Shown one piece after another: positions 1-7,413 of a stretch of DNA of 64,000 bases; the stretch's first letter is position 1; every line of letters begins with the position of its first letter. Source of the DNA: Microbulbifer sp. YPW1 (GTDB taxonomy: Bacteria; Pseudomonadota; Gammaproteobacteria; Pseudomonadales; Cellvibrionaceae); contig NZ_CP055157.1 of assembly GCF_013367775.1 (NCBI RefSeq), forward strand, positions 868,001 to 932,000. The letters run 5' to 3'. The notes under the pieces are model-generated. The model was given only the letters and a program-made list of their open reading frames with translations, did no database searches and had not been told where the DNA came from. The position numbers were made by a program, and so were the translations under genes.

Positions 1-63
1 GTTTAAAAGCTCTCATTTACTCACTTGTACGTACGGACACCTAACAGTTTATTCAATAACTCC

Positions 64-170
64 AGATGTAGACATAATGTCTACATCTAGGCATAAGATA
101 TCTACATTTAGACATTATGCCTATATATAGCCATGCCCCTTAAGCCACCAACATGGCTATATCTAGACAT
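64..170. repeat. Cluster of TAGNCAT half-sites in nested inverted repeats
   Basis: Noncoding AT-rich DNA holding eight matches to TAGNCAT or its complement, at 69-75, 77-83, 88-94, 109-115, 117-123, 128-134, 153-159 and 164-170. Two pairs form dyads with a single-base spacer (69-83 and 109-123); the first extends to a 12-bp perfect inverted repeat (64-75/77-88). Further perfect inverted repeats are 88-96/115-123 (9 bp) and 125-135/152-162 (11 bp). The regular half-site and spacing look like a protein-binding array or a palindromic repeat. The gene to the left lies outside the window, so the target is unknown. Confidence 0.6.
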
Positions 171-277
171 TACTTATATGGCCACTCGGTGGTTATCGGC
201 AATACATCGGATATTCAAGTGACACTTGCCCCACCGTGCACTAGTCACCGAGGGTGATTTTCCGGTCTATTTAAACA

Positions 278-304
278 ACAAAGCCCCGCATGGCGGGGCT
301 TTGT
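278..304 (-). terminator. Rho-independent terminator of the parE operon
   Basis: A perfect 12-bp stem (278-289 with 293-304) with a 3-base loop, GC-rich core and A/T flanks, placed directly after the parE stop codon. On the minus strand the stem is followed by a T-rich stretch, so it fits a terminator for the leftward operon. The A-rich opposite flank could let it act in both directions. Confidence 0.9.
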
Positions 305-306
305 AT

Positions 307-2193
307 TCAGCTAACTTCGGCAAGGTTACCCTTGCTCTCCAGCCACTGCTTCCTGTCACCGGCCCGTTTCTTGGCCAGTAACATGTCGAGCAGCTGGTTG
401 CTGTCGTCGCCGGCGTCGATATAAAGCTGCACCAGGCGGCGGGTGTTGGGGTCCATGGTGGTTTCGCGCAATTGCAGCGGGTTCATTTCACCGAGGCCCT
501 TGAATCGGGTGACCTGGATCTTGCCTTTCTTTTTCTCCGCGGCAATACGATCGAGGATTCCCTGGCGCTCGGCGTCATCCAGCGCGTAGTAGACCTCTTT
601 GCCGATATCCACCCGGAACAGCGGCGGCATGGCAACGTACACGTGGCCGTTGGTAACCAGCGGGCGGAAGTGGCGCAGGAACAAGGCACACAGCAGCGTT
701 GCAATGTGCAGGCCGTCGGAGTCGGCGTCGGCGAGAATACAGATTTTGTTGTAGCGCAGGCCTTCCAGGTTGTCGCTGCCGGGGTCGACGCCAAGGGCGA
801 CGGCGATGTCGTGAACTTCCTGGCTGGCGAGGATCTCGTTGGAGTCCACTTCCCAGGTATTCAGGATTTTACCGCGCAGGGGCATGATGGCCTGGAACTC
901 GCGGTCGCGGGCCTGTTTGGCGGAGCCACCGGCCGAGTCCCCTTCCACCAGAAACAGTTCCGAGCGCGTTGTATCGCCACTGGAACAGTCGGCGAGCTTG
1001 CCGGGCAGGGCCGGGCCCTGGGTGACTTTTTTGCGCGCGACTTTTTTCGCGGAGCGCAGGCGTTTCTGCGCATTGCTGATACACAGCTCGGCGAGCTTGT
1101 CGCCATCTTCGGTGTGCTGGTTGAGCCACAGGCCGAAGGCATCCTTGGCTACGCCGGAAATAAATGCGGTGGCCTCGCGGGAGCTGAGGCGTTCCTTGGT
1201 CTGCCCGGAGAACTGCGGGTCTGCCAGTTTGGCCGAGAGCACATAGGAGCACTGGTTCCAGATATCCTCTGGCCCCAACTTGACCCCACGCGGCAACAGG
1301 TTGCGGATCTCGCAGTACTCGCGCATGGCGTCGAGCAGGCCCGCGCGCAGGCCATTCACGTGGGTGCCGCCCTGGGCAGTGGGGATCAGGTTCACATAGG
1401 ATTCAACGGTGACCTCACCGCCTTCCGGCAGCCACTGTACGGCCCAGTCCGCTGCCTCGGTCTCCGCGGAAAAGTTGCCGATAAAAGGCTCCGCCGGCAG
1501 CACTTCCCAGCCCTGGTTGGACGCAGCCAGATAATCTTTCAGGCCGTCTTCGTAATACCACTGGTCCGACTCGCCGTCCTGCTCATTAATGAAGGTGACG
1601 TTCAGGCCCGGGCAGAGCACCGCCTTGGCGCGCAGCAGGTGGCGCAGGCGCGGTACGGAAAACTTGTGGGAATCGAAATACTTCGGGTTCGGCAGGAAGC
1701 GCACGCTGGTGCCGGTTGTGCGCTTGCCACACTCGCCAACCACTTCCAGATCCGAGGCCTTGTCGCCATTCTGGAAGCCGATGCGATGCACCTTACCATC
1801 CCGCTGGATGGTCACTTCCAGCACATTGGACAGGGCGTTTACTACGGAAACACCCACCCCGTGCAGACCACCGGAAAACTGGTAGTTGTTCTTGGAGAAC
1901 TTGCCGCCGGCGTGCAGGGTGGACAGGATTACCTCTACCCCCGGACGCCCCTGCTCCGGGTGGATATCCACCGGCATGCCACGACCGTCGTCGCTAACGG
2001 ACAGGGAGTGGTCCTTGTGCAGTACCACCTCGATTTTCTTGGCGTGGCCGGCGAGGGCTTCGTCGACACTGTTGTCAATCACTTCCTGGGCCAGGTGGTT
2101 TGGACGGGTGGTCTCGGTATACATCCCGGGACGCTTTTTCACCGGGTCCAGCCCCGTCAATACCTCGATATCTTCTGCGGAATAATTCGCCAT
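307..2193 (-). CDS. parE: DNA topoisomerase IV subunit B (ParE)
   Basis: ATPase subunit of topoisomerase IV, which with ParC separates replicated chromosomes. The GHKL ATPase region is at the N terminus (QEVIDNSVDEALAGHA near residues 36-51, DDGRGMP near 68-74, GGLHGVGVSVVNA near 108-120). The TOPRIM motifs EGDSAGG (near residue 415) and DADSDG (near 488) follow. The protein is 628 residues, the usual ParE length, and the family RFKGLGEMNP motif is near the C terminus. I chose the ATG at 2193 because MANYSAEDIEVL matches the normal ParE start. An in-frame TTG at 2259, touching the yqiA stop, would add 22 residues not expected in the family. It is the last gene of the nudF-DUF1249-cpdA-yqiA-parE series. 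Confidence 0.97.
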   Translation of the reverse strand: MANYSAEDIEVLTGLDPVKKRPGMYTETTRPNHLAQEVIDNSVDEALAGHAKKIEVVLHKDHSLSVSDDGRGMPVDIHPEQGRPGVEVILSTLHAGGKFSKNNYQFSGGLHGVGVSVVNALSNVLEVTIQRDGKVHRIGFQNGDKASDLEVVGECGKRTTGTSVRFLPNPKYFDSHKFSVPRLRHLLRAKAVLCPGLNVTFINEQDGESDQWYYEDGLKDYLAASNQGWEVLPAEPFIGNFSAETEAADWAVQWLPEGGEVTVESYVNLIPTAQGGTHVNGLRAGLLDAMREYCEIRNLLPRGVKLGPEDIWNQCSYVLSAKLADPQFSGQTKERLSSREATAFISGVAKDAFGLWLNQHTEDGDKLAELCISNAQKRLRSAKKVARKKVTQGPALPGKLADCSSGDTTRSELFLVEGDSAGGSAKQARDREFQAIMPLRGKILNTWEVDSNEILASQEVHDIAVALGVDPGSDNLEGLRYNKICILADADSDGLHIATLLCALFLRHFRPLVTNGHVYVAMPPLFRVDIGKEVYYALDDAERQGILDRIAAEKKKGKIQVTRFKGLGEMNPLQLRETTMDPNTRRLVQLYIDAGDDSNQLLDMLLAKKRAGDRKQWLESKGNLAEVS

Positions 2194-2259
2194 AGAGTTT
2201 TGTTCGCCGTGGCCGGCGCCTACTGCTTGGAGTTTGTTATTGGGTCTTTTCGGGTTCAA

Positions 2260-2907
2260 TTAATTATTCGGAAACAGGAAATCTACCAGTGCCTCGGTAT
2301 AACGGGCAAATCCCTGGAAGCTGTGGTCGCCCCCCTCTTCCACGGTTTGGCGCTGGCCGCGGTAAAAATCCTCGGCTTCGCGACAGTCCAGGGTTTCATC
2401 GCCACGCTGCGCCAGCAGCCAGTAACGTCCACTGAGTTCCCCGGGTATCGCCGCTTCCAGTTGCCGCATGTTATCCACATCGGCTGGCTGCAGGCGATAG
2501 GTCTGCATTTCACCGCTGTAGGGTTTGAGATCCTGCCCGAGATAACCCGGCATAAAGCGCGAGGGTTTCACTGCGGGATTGATGATCACAGCCGGGAGCC
2601 GGTGCTGCTCGGCCAGCCAGGTACTCCAGAAGCCGCCCATGGAGCTGCCCACCAGGCCGATGGGACCGCGGTGATTGGAGCGGAAATCCTCCAGCATCTT
2701 GCCGAGGGTCATTGCAGCCTGCGCCGGATAGGGTGAAATCAACGGCGCATAGAAAATGACATCGGGGCGGGATTCCTGCAACCACTGTTTCAGTACCTGA
2801 CATTTGTAGGACTGCGGTGATGACAGGAAGCCGTGCAGGTAGATCAGCAACGGGCGCTCAGCCGACGGGCTGTGGTCGCGGGATTGGGGATTTTGTTGTG
2901 TTGGCAT
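2260..2907 (-). CDS. yqiA: Esterase YqiA (alpha/beta hydrolase)
   Basis: A 215-residue alpha/beta hydrolase of the YqiA family, shown in E. coli to act on short acyl esters; the physiological substrate is unknown. The oxyanion-hole segment YLHGFLSSP is near residues 23-31 and the nucleophile elbow GSSMGG puts the serine at residue 89. GDE near 170 and GGDHSF near 193-198 supply the likely acid and histidine. Its stop codon is followed at once by the parE region, and yqiA-parE adjacency is a conserved gammaproteobacterial arrangement. The only recognisable promoter element, a TATAAT, lies 7 bases before the ATG, and no clear Shine-Dalgarno sequence is present. Confidence 0.93.
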   Translation of the reverse strand: MPTQQNPQSRDHSPSAERPLLIYLHGFLSSPQSYKCQVLKQWLQESRPDVIFYAPLISPYPAQAAMTLGKMLEDFRSNHRGPIGLVGSSMGGFWSTWLAEQHRLPAVIINPAVKPSRFMPGYLGQDLKPYSGEMQTYRLQPADVDNMRQLEAAIPGELSGRYWLLAQRGDETLDCREAEDFYRGQRQTVEEGGDHSFQGFARYTEALVDFLFPNN

Positions 2908-2914
2908 GGCGGGG

Positions 2915-2943
2915 ATTATAGCGGTGACGCCGGCATATGTACC
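2915..2943 (-). promoter_or_regulatory. Candidate promoter very close to the yqiA start
   Basis: On the minus strand a perfect TATAAT (2920-2915) is preceded after 17 bases by GGTACA (2943-2938), which keeps only the ACA half of a TTGACA box. If it is used, transcription would start within a base or two of the yqiA ATG, giving an almost leaderless mRNA. The -35 match is weak and the assignment is tentative. Confidence 0.3.
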
Positions 2944-2983
2944 GGCGCCCGCTCGCCATAGAGCTTCAGGATGTGACTAAACG

Positions 2984-3646
2984 CTAGCGCAGGGATTCAT
3001 CCAGGCTGGCAAAGGCACGGCGCAGGTCAATTTTCATATCGCGCCAGAAGGTAACGCTGGTGAATCGTTCCAAACGCCCTGCGGGGCCAACACCGCCGAA
3101 ATTTTCGCCGATATCGCGACGGTCACTGAAACGCATTACCGGATTGCCGTTGCTGTCCTGCAGCTCGCCGGAGAGGGTTCCGTAGGCGCTCTGGTCGGTG
3201 TAGACCCGCCACAGAAACGGCTGCGGATCGAGCGGCGCGCCGAGGGAAAAGCGGCTCAGGTCCAGCTTCATGACGTAGTCCGCCTGGGAGCGGTCAGCCA
3301 CCAGCTCACTGCGGCGCGGGGAGAGAAAACGTTCGCTCAGGGTTTCCCCCATCACTTCCTGCAATTTGGCGACGTCTTTTTCATCCAGTTCGTAATCTTT
3401 GGCGCGCAGTGGAGAACCGATACGCGGATAGCGCTTGTTGTACTCGACCGCCACTGGCTCCAGGTAAACCTTGGCGCCACTGAGATCGAAGGCGTAAGCG
3501 GCACTGACGCTATCCAGCCCGGTTTTGCGCGGCAGCAGGCCATCGGCTCCATCTTCCGGGGTAGCCACCGGCTGCTGGGCACAGCCCGCCAGCAGTGCGG
3601 CGGTGAGCAACAACAGACTCAGGAAACTCTTACGGGGTGTGTACAT
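2984..3646 (-). CDS. Putative outer-membrane lipoprotein, possibly DUF3313-like
   Basis: A 220-residue predicted lipoprotein. The N terminus has a charged start, a hydrophobic run and the lipobox LLAGC, giving a lipidated Cys near residue 21; the residue after the Cys is Ala, which favours the outer membrane. The ATG at 3646 is preceded by AGAGAGGT at good spacing, so an upstream in-frame extension to 3745 is rejected. The mature part (KVYLEPVAVEYN, then an alternating hydrophobic pattern) resembles DUF3313-type lipoproteins, but I cannot confirm that. It sits between cpdA and yqiA, where E. coli has no gene, and no function can be assigned. Confidence 0.75.
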   Translation of the reverse strand: MYTPRKSFLSLLLLTAALLAGCAQQPVATPEDGADGLLPRKTGLDSVSAAYAFDLSGAKVYLEPVAVEYNKRYPRIGSPLRAKDYELDEKDVAKLQEVMGETLSERFLSPRRSELVADRSQADYVMKLDLSRFSLGAPLDPQPFLWRVYTDQSAYGTLSGELQDSNGNPVMRFSDRRDIGENFGGVGPAGRLERFTSVTFWRDMKIDLRRAFASLDESLR

Positions 3647-3858
3647 GGTGACCTCTCTTCCTGTTGGACACGTGTGTGATTGCAGCGCACCGACTGGAGA
3701 GACTCGAGCAGTTCGAGGCGGTGCGCCACAGGAATCCGGTACCACTGAACCGCGAATTCACGTGCCATATTATGATAGGTGGCTGGACAATGAGTCACGT
3801 GAGGCAGGTTAAAAAGTGCAAAGGGGCGAATGGCCTGACCTATGCGACGAGCGCAGGA

Positions 3859-4662
3859 TCAGTATCCAGAGGATGCGAAATCCACACTGTATTCTGCGAT
3901 CGCCACCCGCTCGACGCCGGTATCGTAACTGCCGTCATCGCGCAGATCGAACCAGCGGTAGCCCGGCAACTCACTGTCTACCGCAAAGGGACCGCTGCCC
4001 GGCGTGAACTGAACCGAGGTGGAAGGGGTTGCATGCAGGCCGATGTGACCGAGCTGGCTGTCGAACTGCTGGTGCACATGGCCCCAGGTAATGGCGCGCA
4101 CGTGATCGGCGCCGGACACCATCTCGATAAATGCCTCGCGCCCGGTTTTCAGCATATGGCCATCGATCCAGTGGCTGCCTACCGGTACCGGCTGGTGGTG
4201 CATCATGATCATCAGCGGGTGGTCGCGGAGGTTCTCCAGCTGTTGCGCGATATGCGTCAGTTCCACATCCGTGAAACCGCCGCAGATCTGCCCCGGCACA
4301 CTGGTATCCAGCAACAGCAGGCGCCAGTTACCCAGCGCAACCACCTCGGGCCGCCGCCGGGGCTCGAGCTCGTCCATTCTGTGGGCGGCATCGTGGTTGC
4401 CGGGGAGCCAGTACCAGGGAGTGGAGACCGGTTGCATTTTGCGCAGGAAACGGCGGTAGGCTGCCTCGGTACCATTGGCAGAAACATCGCCGGTAACAAC
4501 CATTAATTCGGGTGTAGTGGGCTCGGCAGCGATGGCCGCAAGCACCTCATCCAGGGTGTGGCCGGTGTCCAGGCCCAGCAACTGATAATCCGGCCGACCG
4601 CCAATATGGGGGTCGGTAATCTGGATCAGCCGGTTTGCCGGTTGTACTGCCTCGATATTCAC
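3859..4662 (-). CDS. cpdA: 3',5'-cyclic-AMP phosphodiesterase (CpdA)
   Basis: Calcineurin-like metallophosphoesterase that hydrolyses cAMP to AMP and so sets the level of Crp signalling. All family metal-binding blocks are visible in order: ITDPHI (residues 15-20), TGDVSANG, LPGNHDAAH, MMHHQPVPVGS and WGHVHQQ. I chose the GTG at 4662 because AAGGTGAG lies just before it. An ATG at 4683 is a reasonable alternative that adds 7 residues, whereas the longest frame (4785) would run deep into the DUF1249 gene and is unlikely. The product is about 267 residues, normal for CpdA. It lies downstream of nudF and the DUF1249 gene, as in E. coli. Confidence 0.92.
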   Translation of the reverse strand: MNIEAVQPANRLIQITDPHIGGRPDYQLLGLDTGHTLDEVLAAIAAEPTTPELMVVTGDVSANGTEAAYRRFLRKMQPVSTPWYWLPGNHDAAHRMDELEPRRRPEVVALGNWRLLLLDTSVPGQICGGFTDVELTHIAQQLENLRDHPLMIMMHHQPVPVGSHWIDGHMLKTGREAFIEMVSGADHVRAITWGHVHQQFDSQLGHIGLHATPSTSVQFTPGSGPFAVDSELPGYRWFDLRDDGSYDTGVERVAIAEYSVDFASSGY

Positions 4663-4715
4663 TGTCTCACCTTGCCGAAACATCCGTGTTCGCCCGTGCG
4701 ATGCCCGGCGTGCTC

Positions 4716-5252
4716 TCAGCGTTGGCGACCACCGAAAGTGAGGTCGACCTGGGCGCGGGCGTTTGCCAGGCAGTGCGCCAACCATTCACTCAGGAAACGA
4801 TTGACCTGCTGGCGCTCATCTTCATTGTGCATGGCCGGATTGGGGTAGCTGAAGTTCAGCCCATCGCCGCCTACCGGCCCCTGGCCATCCACCGCCACCA
4901 CTTCTGCCATACGCGCGTCATGATAGAGACGTACCGTAATCGGCGGTGGCGCTAGCCAGTTACTGTTCTTGTCCCCAGAATCCTGTAGCGAGGTCTGCAG
5001 GCTCACTTCGGTGGTGTACCTGCTGCGCTCTACAACCGCCACCTCCAGGGTGCCGCTGGGTATCTGGTAGCTCCAGCTGTGATTGCTGGCGAGCTCCGGC
5101 ATCAATTTACACAGGCGCAGGTAGTTGGCATCACAGTCTGCGTGATAGGTCGGCAGGTCCACCCGGTAGCGCTCTTTTACAGCGCCCGTGCGTCTACTCG
5201 TCGCGGTCTGTGATTTTGCCTTGCTGCGGCTGCTGTCCGCCGGTACCGCCAT
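4716..5252 (-). CDS. DUF1249 family protein (YqiB-like)
   Basis: A 178-residue protein of the DUF1249 family, the gene that sits between nudF and cpdA in many gammaproteobacteria (yqiB in E. coli). It carries the family features YHADCDANYLRLCKLMPE near residue 35 onward, a central AEVVAVDGQ segment and the C-terminal LSEWLAHCL. There is no signal peptide or membrane segment, so it should be cytoplasmic; the molecular function is unknown. The ATG at 5252 has AGGAG eight bases upstream, while an upstream GTG at 5261 overlaps that Shine-Dalgarno sequence. The gene ends 53 bases before the chosen cpdA start, which fits one operon. Confidence 0.88.
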   Translation of the reverse strand: MAVPADSSRSKAKSQTATSRRTGAVKERYRVDLPTYHADCDANYLRLCKLMPELASNHSWSYQIPSGTLEVAVVERSRYTTEVSLQTSLQDSGDKNSNWLAPPPITVRLYHDARMAEVVAVDGQGPVGGDGLNFSYPNPAMHNEDERQQVNRFLSEWLAHCLANARAQVDLTFGGRQR

Positions 5253-5465
5253 TATCGACACTCCTGTTGAGTCTGCGCCGTGATTGATCTCTCAAATTGC
5301 CCGCGTTGGGGCGAAATCCGGGTCCTGGGACCAGATCCCCGGCTCTCCGGGCGCGGATTTACCCTCGAACTCGCATTAACTTGGCAATATTTGCCGGCAA
5401 TTGCCATTTGCTTGTAGCTATCAGAAGGGGATGTCTGAGCAATGGCGCCGCGACCAGTTACCCGC

Positions 5466-6092
5466 TCAGCGTTCCAATTGCGCGTGATTCAGCTGCAGCC
5501 ACTGCAGGCTGATGATGCTGGCGGCGTTATCGATGGCGCCATCGCCGCTGGCGACCGCGTCCAGCATGGTCTGCAGTGGGAATACCCGGAGGCGGATATC
5601 CTCGTGTTCTTCAGCGAGGCCGAAGTAGCCTTCGATATCGCGCAGGTCGGCACAGGCGCAGAACAGGTGCATACGCTCGCTGGTTCCGCCGGGGCTGGGC
5701 AGGTAACTGCGGATATAGTGCAGCGCCTGCACCTCCAGCCCGGCCTCTTCCTGGAGTTCGCGGCGGGCGACCTCTTCGAGGGATTCCCCCTCTTCGACCA
5801 TGCCGGCGACCACTTCCAGGCACCAGGGGCCGTTTTCGCGCTCCAACGCGCCCACACGGAACTGCTCGGTGAGTGCCACCAGCTGATGCTGGGGGTCGTA
5901 CAACAGCACCCCCACCGCACTGCCGCGCACGAACAGCTCGCGCTCCATCTCCCCGCCCCAGCCACCGCGATACAAGCGGTGGCGCAGGCGCAGCTTCTGC
6001 ATCTCGAAGAAACCGTCGTACACGGTTTTGCGCGAGATAATATCCACCGCGCCGCGGGTAAATTGCGGCTTGAGGTCCTTGTTATCACTCAT
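5466..6092 (-). CDS. nudF: ADP-ribose pyrophosphatase (NudF)
   Basis: Nudix hydrolase that splits ADP-ribose into AMP and ribose 5-phosphate. The complete Nudix box, starting GMVEEGESLEEVARREL and ending EEAGL, spans residues 97-119, followed by the SPGGTSER segment that is typical of the ADP-ribose subfamily. The 208-residue length from the ATG at 6092 is normal. An upstream ATG at 6146 would overlap the preceding DUF4136 gene and has no Shine-Dalgarno sequence. It heads the conserved nudF-DUF1249-cpdA block; here the divergent tolC lies over 5 kb further away instead of next to it. Confidence 0.94.
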   Translation of the reverse strand: MSDNKDLKPQFTRGAVDIISRKTVYDGFFEMQKLRLRHRLYRGGWGGEMERELFVRGSAVGVLLYDPQHQLVALTEQFRVGALERENGPWCLEVVAGMVEEGESLEEVARRELQEEAGLEVQALHYIRSYLPSPGGTSERMHLFCACADLRDIEGYFGLAEEHEDIRLRVFPLQTMLDAVASGDGAIDNAASIISLQWLQLNHAQLER

Positions 6093-6126
6093 GGCTGTGC
6101 GTTCCGATTCCGTTACTTCCGCTGGA

Positions 6127-6693
6127 TCAGTCGTAGCCGACGTCATTGTAGGGTGGGAACTTGGCGAGGATCATGCTGGCTTCCTCGCGCAGGCGAAACA
6201 GCTGCTGTTCCGGGGCGTCGTATCGACCCGCTACCGACGGCATACTGCCGCGCCACAGGGGTGCCTCATCCGGGGACAGCACATCGACGATCAGGGAGGA
6301 TTCGCGGTACTCACGCACCCGCAACGGGGCTCTCCAGCCGAAGCCGAAATAGCGGTAGCCGCCGTAAATGCTGAACGGGTCCTCGTATACCGCAACCTTG
6401 TCGCTGCTAAACAGCTGTACACGCACCAGGAAGTCGGCCTCCTCCGGGCTGGCCGCTGGCTGGTAGCTCGCCTTCAGCACCTCATTCACCGCCTGATTGG
6501 CGCGCTTGCTCTCAAATGGCGATACCGGGCCGTTGGCGAGGGTATCGAGCAGGTAATAGCTGCGCAGGTTGGCGAATTTGAAGGACGGGTCGTAATCCAC
6601 CGCGACCGGGTTCGGGGCGGTACAGGCGCTGAGCCCGAGGGTCACGACTAACCCCAGGGCGGCACCGCGAAAACGTTGAAGCAAAGAAGCCAT
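6127..6693 (-). CDS. DUF4136 domain lipoprotein (first of two)
   Basis: A 188-residue lipoprotein with an N-terminal signal ending in the lipobox LSAC (Cys near residue 24; following residue Thr, so outer-membrane sorting is expected). The DUF4136 pattern is clear: VDYDPSFKFANLRSYYLL, then an ADFLVRV strand, an aromatic Gly-rich segment (SIYGGYRYFGFGW), and the SSLIVDVLSPDEAPLWRG strand common to the family. The ATG at 6693 has AGGAG at ideal spacing. DUF4136 function is unknown. It follows a second, quite different DUF4136 lipoprotein and an MCE-family gene on the same strand, suggesting an outer-membrane role beside lipid transport (inference). Confidence 0.88.
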   Translation of the reverse strand: MASLLQRFRGAALGLVVTLGLSACTAPNPVAVDYDPSFKFANLRSYYLLDTLANGPVSPFESKRANQAVNEVLKASYQPAASPEEADFLVRVQLFSSDKVAVYEDPFSIYGGYRYFGFGWRAPLRVREYRESSLIVDVLSPDEAPLWRGSMPSVAGRYDAPEQQLFRLREEASMILAKFPPYNDVGYD

Positions 6694-6796
6694 ATGCTCT
6701 CCTGAATTTGTTATGAGAGTCCCGGCGTCCTTGCCGAACTGTGAAAAAATTGGAGGCCTGCTGGCTGGCAGGGCTGAACCCTCCCCTCAACCAGAC

Positions 6797-7360
6797 TCAG
6801 CTCGCCGGCGGCAGGTCCTTGAGCAACTCGCCCACGGCCTTGTTGAGAATGCGCTGGCGCTCGTTCTTGTCCTCGGGGCGTGCCATCAGTTTGGTGGCGC
6901 TGCCACCCCATATCGGCATGCCATTATGCGGCCCGATGCCTACCGAGAGGGTTACCCGGGGTGCGCCGCTGCGCTCCGGCAACTCGACCACACCGCGCTG
7001 GGCATTGCTGTCGAACTGCGCATCCCAGCTCTCGTTTTCCTCTTCGCTGGCGAATTCTTCCTCGATAACTGCGATCTGGTATTCCACCACCATCTGCGCA
7101 CTATCCACACTCTGCACCTGGCGATAGCCGCGGGATTGCATCAGGGCACCTACGGTGCGACGCAGCTCCGTGTCCAGCTCCACCAGTTGTGCCGGCGCGC
7201 CGGTGTCACCGGTCAGCACCTCGGTGCCCCAGGCGTAGGTCTGGAAGCTCACTGGTGCTGTGCGCGGCTCGATCCGGTCGATCTGGGTCGGGGTGCCACA
7301 GCCAGCGAGCCCGGCCACCGTCAGCAGACCCGCAAGCAGGCTGGTTATAGTAATACGCAT
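6797..7360 (-). CDS. DUF4136 domain lipoprotein (second of two)
   Basis: A 187-residue lipoprotein with lipobox LAGC (Cys near residue 21) and GGGAG five bases before the ATG at 7360. SFQTYAWG and an N-terminal half alternating strands and helices match DUF4136. It also has an acidic insert (EEEFASEEENESW) and IGPHNGMPIWGG where the first DUF4136 protein has its aromatic segment. The two proteins share little direct sequence, so they look like ancient paralogues and not a recent duplication. It lies 53 bases after the LetB-like gene on the same strand. No biochemical function is known for the family. Confidence 0.8.
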   Translation of the reverse strand: MRITITSLLAGLLTVAGLAGCGTPTQIDRIEPRTAPVSFQTYAWGTEVLTGDTGAPAQLVELDTELRRTVGALMQSRGYRQVQSVDSAQMVVEYQIAVIEEEFASEEENESWDAQFDSNAQRGVVELPERSGAPRVTLSVGIGPHNGMPIWGGSATKLMARPEDKNERQRILNKAVGELLKDLPPAS

Positions 7361-7396
7361 CCGTTCTCCCTATCTCGTATGACATGATGTCGAGTT

Positions 7397-7413
7397 TCCG
7401 GCCGCGGGCCGGA
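7397..7413 (-). terminator. GC-rich hairpin after the LetB-like gene
   Basis: A 7-bp perfect stem (7397-7403 with 7407-7413) directly after the stop codon of the LetB-like gene. No U-tract follows on the minus strand, so it may stabilise the upstream mRNA or weaken read-through into the DUF4136 genes and is probably not a strong terminator. Confidence 0.3.

Noticed and set aside
64..170. A CRISPR array
   Set aside because: The repeats are 7-bp half-sites in inverted pairs with 1-bp or irregular spacing, not direct repeats of 25-40 bp with unique spacers, and no cas genes are present.
472..2736. Long open frame on the plus strand opposite parE and yqiA
   Set aside because: It is antisense to two genes with complete family motifs, shows no family resemblance itself and is explained by high GC in third codon positions.
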